Source: Dokdonella_A sp964582225 (GTDB lineage Bacteria; Pseudomonadota; Gammaproteobacteria; Xanthomonadales; Rhodanobacteraceae). Taken from it: a DNA stretch of 64,000 bases. The stretch's first letter is position 1; every line of letters starts with the position of its first letter. Below the pieces are notes generated by a model. It was not told the DNA's origin and did no database searches. It saw only the letters and a list, made by a program, of their open reading frames with translations. A program made the translations under genes and the position numbers. This document shows, in pieces, positions 28,664 to 37,728 of the stretch. The stretch lies in contig CAZORA010000012.1 of assembly GCA_964582225.1 (NCBI GenBank), positions 1 to 64,000 on the forward strand. Reading direction: 5' to 3'.

Positions 28664-30679
28664 TCAGGCGGCGACGCGGGCGACGGTCCACCACAGCCCG
28701 CCGAGCAGCAGGATGAGGCCGACGATCATCGCGAACGCGTAGTGGTAGAGGTAGCCGGACTGCATCCAGCGGATCACCGAGGACGTGCCGGCGACGGCAG
28801 CGGTGGAGCCGTTGACCGTGCCGTCGATCAGGGCGCGGTCGCCGCCCTTCCACAGTCCGCGGCCAAAACGCACGCCGCCGCGGATGAATAGCGCCGCGTA
28901 GAGGTCGTCCACCCAGTATTTGTTGATCAGCATGCTGTAGATCGGCGCGAAGGCGCGCCGCGCACGGTCGGCGATGGACGGGTTGAACAGCCAGATCCAG
29001 GTGGCCACGGCGAAGCCGGCCAGCGCCAGCCAGAAGGTGGGCTGCAGGAAGCCGTGCAAGGTCATCGCCAGCGGGCCGTGGAACTCCATGCCGAGCACCG
29101 CCAGCACGTCGTTGGCTGGCTTGACCCGCAACGCCCCGCCGAACCAGCCGCCGAACAGCATCGGACCGACCGTGTTCCAGCCGAGAGCAACCGAAGGGAT
29201 CGCCAGCAGCATCAGCGGCACCGTGATCACCCAGCGCGACTCGCGCGGCGGGTGGTTCAGATGTCCTGGCCGGTGATCATCGCCGTGACCTCCCGCGTGC
29301 ACCACGAAACGCTCTTTGCCGTGGAAGGTCAGGTAGAGCAGGCGGAAGCTGTACAGCGCGGTGATGAAAACGCCGGCCATCACGCAGAAGTATGCGTAGC
29401 CGGCGCCCCAGCGGTTCGACTCGCCGACCGCCTCGATGATCATGTCCTTGGAGAAGAAGCCGGCGAAGCCGGGCGCCGCGACCAGGGCCAGCGAGCCGAG
29501 CCACATGGTGAGACAGGTGATCGGCATGTACTTGCCGAGTCCGCCCATGTTGCGCATGTCCTGATCGTGGTGCATGGCGATGATGACCGAGCCGGCACCA
29601 AGGAACAGCAGGGCCTTGAAGAAGGCGTGGGTCATCAGGTGATACACGCCGCCGGCGTAGGCAGAAACGCCGAGTGCGACAGTCATGTAGCCGAGTTGCG
29701 ACAGGGTGGAATAGGCGATCACGCGTTTGATGTCGTTGTGCACCACGCCGATCAGACCGGTGAAGAAGGCAGTGGTCGCGCCGACCACCAGCACCACCGA
29801 GAGCGCGGTCGAGCTGAGCTCGAACAGCGGCGACATGCGCGCCACCATGAACACGCCCGCCGTCACCATGGTGGCGGCGTGGATCAGGGCGGAGATCGGC
29901 GTCGGGCCTTCCATCGAGTCCGGCAGCCAGACGTGCAGCGGCGCCTGCGCCGACTTGCCGACCGCGCCGATGAACAGGCAGATGCACACGATGGTGGCGA
30001 CGCTCCACGGGTGACCCGAGAAGATCTCGACCGTGCGCGTCGCGTTCTGCGGCTCGAGCGCCGCGGCGAACACTCTGGCGTAGTCGAGCGAGCCGAACCA
30101 GTAGAGCGCACCGGCGATGCCGAGGATGAAGCCCCAGTCGCCGACGCGGTTGACGATGAAGGCCTTGAGGCTCGCGTAGACCGCGGTCGGGCGCTTGAAC
30201 CAGAAGCCGATCAGCAGATACGAGCACAGGCCCACCAGCTCCCAGCCGATGAAGAGCTGCAGGAAATTGTTGCTCATGCAGAGCAGCAGCATGGAGAAGG
30301 TGAACAGGGCGATGTAGCTGAAGAAGCGCTGGAAGCCGTCGTCGTCTTCCATGTAGCCGATGGTGTAGATGTGCACCATCAGCGAAACGAAACTGACCAC
30401 CGCCATCATCATCGCCGTCAGGCGGTCGATGAGGAAGCCGATGTGCATGCCGAAGGAGCCGACCTGCGCCCAGGTGTAGACGTTCTCGTTGAAGGTCGGC
30501 GCGCCGCCCCAGGCGATCTGGTAGAGCACCAGCAGCGACAGCGCGCAGGACACGCCGACCCCGAGGATCGCGAGCGCTGCGGCGCCGGCGCGGCCGATCT
30601 GCTGGCGCAGGAGGCCCGCGAGCAATCCGCCGATGAGCGGCGCCAGCACGATGGTCAGCAGTACGGTTTTGCTAATCAC
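28664..30679 (-). CDS. nuoL: NADH-quinone oxidoreductase subunit L
   Basis: Largest antiporter-like subunit with the C-terminal lateral helix, 671 residues. Motifs: VGLCSYLLIGFWFKRPTAV, KSAQAPLHVWLPDSMEGPTP and IKRVIAYSTLSQLGYM; the long amphipathic helix and last membrane segment occupy about 550-670. Start ATG at 30679; 78 bases separate it from nuoK. Confidence 0.96.
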   Translation of the reverse strand: MISKTVLLTIVLAPLIGGLLAGLLRQQIGRAGAAALAILGVGVSCALSLLVLYQIAWGGAPTFNENVYTWAQVGSFGMHIGFLIDRLTAMMMAVVSFVSLMVHIYTIGYMEDDDGFQRFFSYIALFTFSMLLLCMSNNFLQLFIGWELVGLCSYLLIGFWFKRPTAVYASLKAFIVNRVGDWGFILGIAGALYWFGSLDYARVFAAALEPQNATRTVEIFSGHPWSVATIVCICLFIGAVGKSAQAPLHVWLPDSMEGPTPISALIHAATMVTAGVFMVARMSPLFELSSTALSVVLVVGATTAFFTGLIGVVHNDIKRVIAYSTLSQLGYMTVALGVSAYAGGVYHLMTHAFFKALLFLGAGSVIIAMHHDQDMRNMGGLGKYMPITCLTMWLGSLALVAAPGFAGFFSKDMIIEAVGESNRWGAGYAYFCVMAGVFITALYSFRLLYLTFHGKERFVVHAGGHGDDHRPGHLNHPPRESRWVITVPLMLLAIPSVALGWNTVGPMLFGGWFGGALRVKPANDVLAVLGMEFHGPLAMTLHGFLQPTFWLALAGFAVATWIWLFNPSIADRARRAFAPIYSMLINKYWVDDLYAALFIRGGVRFGRGLWKGGDRALIDGTVNGSTAAVAGTSSVIRWMQSGYLYHYAFAMIVGLILLLGGLWWTVARVAA

Positions 30680-30757
30680 GGGCCACCTTTCGATTCCAAG
30701 CCGGTCTTTTCCTTTGTGCGCGGTTCGCCGCCGGCGCTGGAGCCGACGGCCGCCGGC

Positions 30758-31063
30758 TCAGCCCTTCAGGCTGTCGATGTCCTGCACGTTGATCGTCGCC
30801 CGGTTGCGGAACAGCACGATCAGAATGGCTAGACCGATTGCCGCTTCGGCTGCCGCCACGGTCAGGATGAAGAACACGAACACCTGCCCCGCTGGATCCC
30901 CGAGGAAGCGCGAGAAGGCGATGAAATTGGTGTTGACCGCGAGCAACAGGAGCTCCAGCGCCATCAGCAGCACGATCACGTTCTTGCGGTTGATGAAGAT
31001 GCCCGCCACCGCGATGCAGAGCAGCAACGCGGCGAACACCAGGAAGTGCGGCAGCGTGATCAT
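30758..31063 (-). CDS. nuoK: NADH-quinone oxidoreductase subunit K
   Basis: 101 residues, three transmembrane helices. Has the conserved membrane glutamates in VLLMALELLLLAVNTNFIAF and AAAEAAIGLAILI. ATG at 31063 overlaps the nuoJ stop by 4 bases (ATGA); AAGGAG lies upstream. Confidence 0.96.
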   Translation of the reverse strand: MITLPHFLVFAALLLCIAVAGIFINRKNVIVLLMALELLLLAVNTNFIAFSRFLGDPAGQVFVFFILTVAAAEAAIGLAILIVLFRNRATINVQDIDSLKG

Positions 31064-31704
31064 GGCGCGGGCGTCTCCTTGCTGTGGTCGTCGGCGAGCG
31101 GTGCCGCCGGCTGCACGGCCTGCATCTTCACCAGGCGCACGCGATCGCGCGGATCGACCGCGACCTGACGCGAGGGATTCTGATACCTGACTCCCTTGCG
31201 GTGACGCAGGGTCAGCGGGATCGCCGCGATGATGGCGACGGTCAGGATCAACGCGGCGATCTCGAAGGGCAGCAGAAACCGGCTGAACAGCGCGAGCGCC
31301 AGCCACTCGGTGTTACCCATGCCGGCCGCCGCGGCAGGATCCCCGCCGGCGGCCATATCGAGCGAACGCAGGCCGATCAGGCTCAGCATCTCGACCAGCA
31401 TCACCACCGCCACCGCGAGCCCCACCGGCAGCGCCCGCACGAAACCTTCGCGCAGCGGATCGAGATCGAGATCAAGCATCATGACGACGAACAGGAACAG
31501 CACCATCACCGCGCCGACGTAGACCATCACCAGGGCCACGGCGAGGAATTCGGCGTCCGCCAGAAGCCAGACGCAGGCGGTCGAGAAGAAGGTAAGCACC
31601 AGCAACAGAGCGGCGTGTACCGGGTTGCGTACCGACACCACGCCGGCGGCGGCAAGCACCGTGATCCCGGCGAAGAGATAGAAGAAGGCCAGTTCGATGC
31701 TCAT
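31060..31704 (-). CDS. nuoJ: NADH-quinone oxidoreductase subunit J
   Basis: 214 residues with five membrane helices (about 4-160), including ALVMVYVGAVMVLFLFVVMM, the conserved helix of NuoJ. A polar tail of about 45 residues follows. Start is the ATG at 31704, where the protein reads MSIELAFFYLFAG; upstream in-frame codons are not conserved. Confidence 0.94.
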   Translation of the reverse strand: MSIELAFFYLFAGITVLAAAGVVSVRNPVHAALLLVLTFFSTACVWLLADAEFLAVALVMVYVGAVMVLFLFVVMMLDLDLDPLREGFVRALPVGLAVAVVMLVEMLSLIGLRSLDMAAGGDPAAAAGMGNTEWLALALFSRFLLPFEIAALILTVAIIAAIPLTLRHRKGVRYQNPSRQVAVDPRDRVRLVKMQAVQPAAPLADDHSKETPAP

Positions 31705-31774
31705 GCGCCCGGCGCCCCCGGGTCGTGACGGGGGCCGCGGCGCAGCGTCGCGATGGCGCGGAAGTGACGGAGCT

Positions 31775-32263
31775 TCATCGGTAGGGCGCGTCCTGGGCAC
31801 GGGCGGCGGCGATCTGCGGTTCGAAGCGATCGGCCACCGCGAGCAGCTGGGGTTTGGTGATGACGTTCTCGCCGCGGTTTTCCATGTGGTACTCGAGGAT
31901 GTCGGTCAGCACGATCGAGTCGACCGGGCAGCTTTCCTCGCAGAAACCGCAGTAGATGCACTTGAAGAGATCGATCTCGTAGCGCGTGGTGCGGCGCGTG
32001 TCATCCTCGCGTCGCGTGGAGTCGATGGTGATCGCCAGCGCCGGACACACCGCCTCGCACAGCTTGCAGGCGATACAGCGCTCCTCGCCATTCTCGTAGC
32101 GGCGCAGCGCGTGCAGGCCGCGGAAGCGGTTGGAGCGTGGAATGTGCTCCATCGGAAACTGCAGCGTGTACTTCGGCCGCCACAGGTACTTGAAGGTCAG
32201 CCCGAGGCCGGCCAGAAGTTCCAGCAGAAGGAGGCTCTTGAAGTAGTTGACCACTCGTTTCAT
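31775..32263 (-). CDS. nuoI: NADH-quinone oxidoreductase subunit I
   Basis: 162 residues, the two-[4Fe-4S] ferredoxin subunit carrying clusters N6a and N6b. Both CxxCxxCxxxCP motifs are intact: Cys 63, 66, 69, 73 and Cys 102, 105, 108, 112. Sits 11 bases after nuoH. Confidence 0.97.
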   Translation of the reverse strand: MKRVVNYFKSLLLLELLAGLGLTFKYLWRPKYTLQFPMEHIPRSNRFRGLHALRRYENGEERCIACKLCEAVCPALAITIDSTRREDDTRRTTRYEIDLFKCIYCGFCEESCPVDSIVLTDILEYHMENRGENVITKPQLLAVADRFEPQIAAARAQDAPYR

Positions 32264-32274
32264 GTCGATTCCGC

Positions 32275-33324
32275 TCAGGCTCCGGCGACGACCAGGCCGA
32301 AGTATTTCAGGCATCCCGCGACGAATACCCAGACGATCGTGAGCGGGATGAACACCTTCCAGCCGAGGCGCATGATCTGGTCGTAGCGATAGCGCGGAAA
32401 GGTCGCGCGCACCCAGACGATCGCGCTGGCGAAGAAGAACGCCTTGGCCACGAACCACCACCAGCCCGGCTCGCCGAGCCAGCCCCAGGAGGCCGGGAAC
32501 GGCGACAGCCAGCCGCCGAGAAACAGCAGCGGCGCCATGAACGAAACGAGGATCATGTTCGAGTATTCGGTGAGGAAGAACACCGCGAACGGCGCTCCCG
32601 AGTACTCGACGTGGAAGCCGGCGACGATCTCCGACTCGCCTTCCGCCATATCGAAGGGCAGGCGGTTGGTCTCGGCGATGCCGGAGACGAAATACACCAC
32701 GAACATCGGCAGCAGCGGCAGCCAGAACCAGTCGAGGAGGCCCTTGGCGCCGGCCTGCGCTTCGACGATCGCCGACAGGTTCAGGCTGCCGGCGAGCACC
32801 AGCACGCTGACCAGGGCGAAGCCCATGGCGATCTCGTAGCTGATGATCTGCGCCGCCGAGCGCATCGCGCCGAGCATGGCGTAGCGCGAGTTGGATGCCC
32901 AGCCGGCGATGATGATGCCGTAGACGCCGAGCGAGGTCATCGCCAACAGGTAGAGCAGCCCCGCGTCGGCGTTCGACCAGGCCACGCGGCTGCCGATCGG
33001 CATCACCGCCCAGGCGCCGAAGGCCGGCACCAGCGCCCACAGCGGCGCGATCAGGAACAGGGGCTTGTTGGCCGCCGAGGGATAGACGACCTCCTTGATC
33101 AGAAGCTTGATGACGTCGGCAAAAGTCTGCAGCAGGCCCAGCGGACCGACCTGGTTCGGCCCCAGGCGCACGTGCATCCAGCCGATGACCTTGCGCTCCC
33201 AGTACACGTACATCGCCACCGCGATGATCAGCGGCAGCAGCGGAAACAGGAACAGCCCGATCGCCATCGACAGCGTCGGGAATGTCGTCACGAACCATTC
33301 GTAGGCGGCAATCAGGGCAGTCAT
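32275..33324 (-). CDS. nuoH: NADH-quinone oxidoreductase subunit H
   Basis: 349 residues, eight helices; forms part of the quinone cavity. Motifs: RLGPNQVGPLGLLQTFADVI (quinone-site loop) and ETNRLPFDMAEGESEIVAGF, both conserved. ATG at 33324, 8 bases after nuoG. Confidence 0.96.
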   Translation of the reverse strand: MTALIAAYEWFVTTFPTLSMAIGLFLFPLLPLIIAVAMYVYWERKVIGWMHVRLGPNQVGPLGLLQTFADVIKLLIKEVVYPSAANKPLFLIAPLWALVPAFGAWAVMPIGSRVAWSNADAGLLYLLAMTSLGVYGIIIAGWASNSRYAMLGAMRSAAQIISYEIAMGFALVSVLVLAGSLNLSAIVEAQAGAKGLLDWFWLPLLPMFVVYFVSGIAETNRLPFDMAEGESEIVAGFHVEYSGAPFAVFFLTEYSNMILVSFMAPLLFLGGWLSPFPASWGWLGEPGWWWFVAKAFFFASAIVWVRATFPRYRYDQIMRLGWKVFIPLTIVWVFVAGCLKYFGLVVAGA

Positions 33325-33332
33325 GGGGTCAT

Positions 33333-35720
33333 TCAGGCCTTGACGATGTCGAGTTCGGCGCCGTAGGGCGGCAAGGTCGCAGTGGCGGCGAGCGCCGCCT
33401 CGATCCAAGCGCCGCCGCGCGGCACGCGGGCGGTGATCTCGACCGGCAGCTCGACGCCGTTGACGAGGGCGCGCGCGCCCTCGTCGAGGCCGAGCGCAGC
33501 GGCGTCGTCTGGATGCAGGCCGAGCGCGGCAGCGCGCGCCAGCGGATGCGCCTGCAGCGGCGGCGCGCGGCGCACCACGGCGTCACAGGCGTAGATGGGT
33601 GTGGTGGCGATGCGGCGCAGCGCTCCGGCAGCGGCCGCCGGGGCGGGCGCCGCTTCCACCGCCGGCACCCGCAGGGCCTGCGGAAGATCGGCGGCGAAGC
33701 CGTTCTCCAGCCGCGCCAAGGTACGCGGCGCCGGTTGCTCACCACGCGAAACCTTGCCGGCATCCTGCAGCGTCGTGCGCAGCTCGTCGAACTCGGTGAA
33801 GTCAAAGCCCTCGAGCGCCAGCGCCGCACCGAGCGCGCGCAACACGCGCCAGCCGGGACGCGCCTCGCCGGGCGGCTTCGAGCCGGCGGCCAGCGTCTGC
33901 GCGAAGCCGTCGACATTGATCAGGGTGGCCTCGGTCTCCGGCAGCAGGGCGATCGGCAGCATCAAGGTCGCCACCTGCTCTAGCGCCGGGCTGGTGTAGG
34001 AGCCGAAGGCCAGCACCACCCCGGCCTTGCCGAGCGCGTCGAGCGCAAGGCGGCCATCGGCGAAATCGAACGGCGGCTCGCAGCCGTAGAGCACGTAGGT
34101 CGCACGCGGATCGACGAGCATGGCCTGGGCGTCGAGCCCGTCCTTGCCAGGCAGCGCGCCGATGCGACTCAGGCCGACCGCGTTGGCGCCGAGCGGAATC
34201 TCGTTGCAGGCGCTCTTGGTGGCCTTTGCCAGCGCCCGCGCGGCGGCGCGCAGCACACCGGCGCGCGGATGGGTCTGCGCCGCCTCGCCAAATACCACGA
34301 CGGCCTGCGCGGCGTTTTGCAGCGCGGCGACTAGCTCGCGGTTGAAGTCCGCGGCGCCATCCGGCGCGCGCACCGCATCGAGCAGATCGCGCATGGCTTC
34401 GGCGAAGCTCTGCGGGGCCACGATGCGCTTGCCGGCGAGCGGAAACTCGAAATCGAAGTCGAAGTCGAGTGGGTTGAGAGCGTAGATCGTCGCGCCGCGC
34501 TTGGCAGCCTTGCGCATGCGCGCGCCAAGCAGCGGCATCTCATGGCGTGGGTTACAGCCGATCAGGACGATCACCTCGGCTGTTTCGACCTCAGCCACCG
34601 GCATGCCGAACAGTGGCGTCTCGGCAGCGCCACTGCAGTCGAGCTGACGCAGGCGATGATCGATGTGCTCGCTGCCGAGCGCGCGCACCAGTTTCGCCAG
34701 CAGATAGCCTTCCTCGTTCGAGGTCCAGGGCGCAAGCAGCGCGCCGAGCTGGCCCCTGGGCGTGGCGCGCAGCGCCTCGCTGGCGAGGCGGATGGCATCG
34801 TTCCAGTCGATCTCCACCCAGACGCCGTCGCGCTTGACCCGCGGCGCGGCCAGGCGGTCGGCGCTGCGCAGTGCCTCGCGGCTATAGCGGTCACGGTCGG
34901 ACAGCCAGCACTCGTTGATCGCCTCATTGTCGCGCGGTACCGCACGCAGCACGTCGCCGCGGCGGGTGTGCAGCCACAGGTTCGAGCCGAGGGCGTCGTG
35001 GTAGCCAATCGACTCGCGGGCGATCAGCTCCCAGGGCCGAGCGCGGAAGCGAAACGGCTTGTCGGTCAGCGCACCGACCGGACAGACGTCGATCACGTTG
35101 CCGGACAGCTCGCTCATCAGCGGCTTGCCGACGTAGGTGCCGATCTGCAGTTGGTCGCCGCGCACCATGCCGCCGAGCTCGTAGGTGCCGGCGATCTCGC
35201 TCATCACCCGTACGCAGCGCGTGCAGTGGATGCAGCGCGTCATTTCGCTCTGCACCATCGGGCCCAGGTTCTCGTCAGCTACCGTGCGCTTGCGCTCGGC
35301 GAAGCGGCTGACTGAACGGCCGAAGCCCATGGCCAGATCCTGCAACTCGCATTCGCCGCCCTGGTCGCAGATCGGGCAGTCGAGCGGATGGTTGATCAGC
35401 AGGAACTCGAGGCCGTTGCGCTGCGCCGACAGCGACATCTTCGACTGGGTGAATACCTTCATCCCATCGGCGACCGGCGTCGCGCAGGCCGGCGCCGGCT
35501 TGGGCGCGGGCTTGCCACCCATCTCGACGTCGACCATGCACACGCGGCAGTTGGCCGCGATCGGCAGCTTCTCGTGATAGCAGAAGCGCGGGATCGGAAT
35601 GCCGGCCTTGTCGGCTGCCTGAATGATGTTGATGCCCTTGGGCACCACCATGCTCCGCCCGTCGATTTCGATCGTGACGTGATCCGGCGGCACTGCGGGC
35701 GCGGTGGCCTGGGCGCTCAT
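33333..35720 (-). CDS. nuoG: NADH-quinone oxidoreductase subunit G
   Basis: 795 residues, the iron-sulfur subunit of the peripheral arm. A 2Fe-2S ferredoxin domain (Cys 47, 58, 61, 79) is followed by the His/Cys N5 site (His 111, Cys 115, 118, 124) and a [4Fe-4S] site (Cys 163, 166, 169 and Cys in NVIDVCPVGAL), then a molybdopterin-oxidoreductase-like domain. The start overlaps the nuoF stop by 4 bases (ATGA). Confidence 0.96.
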   Translation of the reverse strand: MSAQATAPAVPPDHVTIEIDGRSMVVPKGINIIQAADKAGIPIPRFCYHEKLPIAANCRVCMVDVEMGGKPAPKPAPACATPVADGMKVFTQSKMSLSAQRNGLEFLLINHPLDCPICDQGGECELQDLAMGFGRSVSRFAERKRTVADENLGPMVQSEMTRCIHCTRCVRVMSEIAGTYELGGMVRGDQLQIGTYVGKPLMSELSGNVIDVCPVGALTDKPFRFRARPWELIARESIGYHDALGSNLWLHTRRGDVLRAVPRDNEAINECWLSDRDRYSREALRSADRLAAPRVKRDGVWVEIDWNDAIRLASEALRATPRGQLGALLAPWTSNEEGYLLAKLVRALGSEHIDHRLRQLDCSGAAETPLFGMPVAEVETAEVIVLIGCNPRHEMPLLGARMRKAAKRGATIYALNPLDFDFDFEFPLAGKRIVAPQSFAEAMRDLLDAVRAPDGAADFNRELVAALQNAAQAVVVFGEAAQTHPRAGVLRAAARALAKATKSACNEIPLGANAVGLSRIGALPGKDGLDAQAMLVDPRATYVLYGCEPPFDFADGRLALDALGKAGVVLAFGSYTSPALEQVATLMLPIALLPETEATLINVDGFAQTLAAGSKPPGEARPGWRVLRALGAALALEGFDFTEFDELRTTLQDAGKVSRGEQPAPRTLARLENGFAADLPQALRVPAVEAAPAPAAAAGALRRIATTPIYACDAVVRRAPPLQAHPLARAAALGLHPDDAAALGLDEGARALVNGVELPVEITARVPRGGAWIEAALAATATLPPYGAELDIVKA

Positions 35721-37030
35721 GCCGCCACCTCGCCGGCTGCGCCGACCATTGAATGACCGTGCTCGATGAAGTATTCGAATTCGTCCCAGAAATGGCGCAG
35801 CATGCCCTGCACCGGCCACGCCGCGGCCTCGCCGAAGGCGCAGATGGTGTGACCTTCGATCTGGTGGGTGACTTCCTTGAGAATCTCCAAATCGCGCGGC
35901 ACCGCGCCGCCGTCGACGATTCGGGTCAGCATGCGGTACATCCAGCCGGTGCCCTCGCGGCAGGGGGAACACTGCCCGCAGCTCTCGTTGTAGTAGAAGC
36001 GGCTGATGCGCTGCAGCGCGCGCACCATGCAGGTGGTCTCGTCCATGACGATGACCGCGCCCGAGCCAAGCCCAGAGCCGGCGGCGCGGATCGCGTCATA
36101 GTCCATGGTGAGGCCGAGCATGGTCTCGCCCAGCAGCACCGGCATCGAGGAGCCGCCCGGGATCACCGCTTTCAGCTTGTGCCCGTTGCGCACGCCGCCG
36201 GCCATTTCCAGCAGCTCGGTGAACGGGGTGCCGAGCGGAATCTCGTAGTTGCCCGGACGATTCACGTGGCCCGACACCGAAAACACCTTGGGGCCGCCGT
36301 TGTTCGGCTTGCCGATATTGAGGAACCAGTCGGCACCCTTGCTCAGGATCGATGGCACCGAGGCGTAGGTCTCGGTGTTGTTGATCGTGGTCGGCCGCCC
36401 GTACAGGCCAAAATTGGCCGGAAACGGCGGCTTGAAGCGCGGCAGGCCCTTCTTGCCCTCCAACGACTCCATGAGGGCGGTTTCCTCGCCGCAAATGTAG
36501 GCCCCCGCGCCGAGCGCGTTGTAGATATCGACGTCGATCCCCGTGCCCTGGATGTTCTTGCCGAGCAGCCCCGCCGCGTAAACGTCGTCGCGAGCTTGGT
36601 CCACATGGCGGAAGGGCTCGTGGTGGAACTCGCCGCGCAGGTAGTTGTAGGCGACCGTCGAGCCGGTCGCGTAGCAGGCGATGGCGAGGCCTTCGAGCAC
36701 CGCATGCGGATTGAAGCGCAGGATGTCGCGGTCCTTGCAGGTGCCCGGTTCGGACTCGTCGGAGTTGCAGAGAATATATTTCTGTCCTGGTGCGGTGCGA
36801 GGCATGAACGACCACTTGAGGCCGGTCGGGAAGCCGGCGCCACCGCGCCCGCGCAGCGCGCTCTTTTTCAGTTCGTCGATGATGACGCTCGGGTCGGGCT
36901 TCTCGGCGAGAATTTTCTTCCACGCCTGCCAGCCACCGATTTTCAGGTAGTTCTCCAGCGTCCACGGCTGGTCGAAGTGGAGCGTCGTGTAGACGACCTG
37001 GTGTTCCTTGGGTGCGGGACCGTATGCCAT
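35717..37030 (-). CDS. nuoF: NADH-quinone oxidoreductase subunit F
   Basis: 437 residues; binds NADH, FMN and a [4Fe-4S] cluster (N3). Motifs: GRGGAGFPTGLKWSF (NADH/FMN site), GAGAYICGEETALMESLEG, and ESCGQCSPCREGTGW with the cluster cysteines. ATG at 37030 is preferred to an in-frame GTG at 37054 because GGAAG lies 6 bases before it. Confidence 0.96.
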   Translation of the reverse strand: MAYGPAPKEHQVVYTTLHFDQPWTLENYLKIGGWQAWKKILAEKPDPSVIIDELKKSALRGRGGAGFPTGLKWSFMPRTAPGQKYILCNSDESEPGTCKDRDILRFNPHAVLEGLAIACYATGSTVAYNYLRGEFHHEPFRHVDQARDDVYAAGLLGKNIQGTGIDVDIYNALGAGAYICGEETALMESLEGKKGLPRFKPPFPANFGLYGRPTTINNTETYASVPSILSKGADWFLNIGKPNNGGPKVFSVSGHVNRPGNYEIPLGTPFTELLEMAGGVRNGHKLKAVIPGGSSMPVLLGETMLGLTMDYDAIRAAGSGLGSGAVIVMDETTCMVRALQRISRFYYNESCGQCSPCREGTGWMYRMLTRIVDGGAVPRDLEILKEVTHQIEGHTICAFGEAAAWPVQGMLRHFWDEFEYFIEHGHSMVGAAGEVAA

Positions 37031-37106
37031 GTCTGCTTCCGGCGGGAGGGTCACCTTGCGCGGCAGAATCCGCTGCGCGCGAGGATCGCCTCCGCTGTTC
37101 GTTGCC

Positions 37107-37634
37107 TCAATCGAGCCTGTCCAGGATCTCGTCGACTTTCTCGATCGTGAGCTTCTCGTGGTAGTCGCCGTCGACCACCATCATCGGAGCGCCGCAGCAG
37201 GCGGCCAGGCACTCCTCTTCCTTTTTCAAGTAGATGCGCCCGTCGACCGTCGATTCGCCGAGCGCGATGCCGAGCTTCTGCTCGCAGTGGCGCACGATCT
37301 GGTCGGCGCCGTTCAGCCAGCAGGAAATATTGGTGCAGATGGCCACGTTGTGGCGCCCGACCGGCTTGGTTTCGAGCATGGTGTAGAAGGTCGCCACCTC
37401 GTAGCCGAAGATCTCCGGCAGCTCGAGGTAGCGGGTGACCGCCATGATCAGGGCGTCGGTCAGGTGGCCGCCGTTCTGCTCCTGGGCCGCGAATAGCCCC
37501 TGGATCAGCGCCGAGCGCTTGCGGTCGGGCGGGAACTTGGAGGCCCAGTGATCGATGTGCCGGCGGGTTTCCTCACCCAGCTCGAGCAGTGGATCGACGT
37601 CCTTGATCTGCGCGTAGGTGCCGGTGGGTTTCAT
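37107..37634 (-). CDS. nuoE: NADH-quinone oxidoreductase subunit E
   Basis: 175 residues; thioredoxin-like 2Fe-2S subunit (N1a). Cluster cysteines are Cys 100, 105, 142 and 146 (CTNISC and CLAACC). ATG at 37634 starts MKPTGTYAQI; the ribosome binding site is weak. Confidence 0.95.
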   Translation of the reverse strand: MKPTGTYAQIKDVDPLLELGEETRRHIDHWASKFPPDRKRSALIQGLFAAQEQNGGHLTDALIMAVTRYLELPEIFGYEVATFYTMLETKPVGRHNVAICTNISCWLNGADQIVRHCEQKLGIALGESTVDGRIYLKKEEECLAACCGAPMMVVDGDYHEKLTIEKVDEILDRLD

Positions 37635-37728
37635 GCTGCGGGTACCGAAAGACGGAAGGAAGCGAAGCGCGGGCCGGGTCTTGCCACCCCGCTCTCGTCG
37701 CACGTGCGCCGCGGAGCAGCCGGCGGCC

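Noticed and set aside
27026..28891. 621-residue plus-strand reading frame opposite nuoM/nuoN/nuoL
   Set aside because: Rich in His, Arg, Asp and Gly as expected for the antisense frame of membrane protein genes; no recognisable protein.
29054..30832. 592-residue plus-strand reading frame opposite nuoL
   Set aside because: Same reason: an antisense shadow of an intact membrane protein gene.
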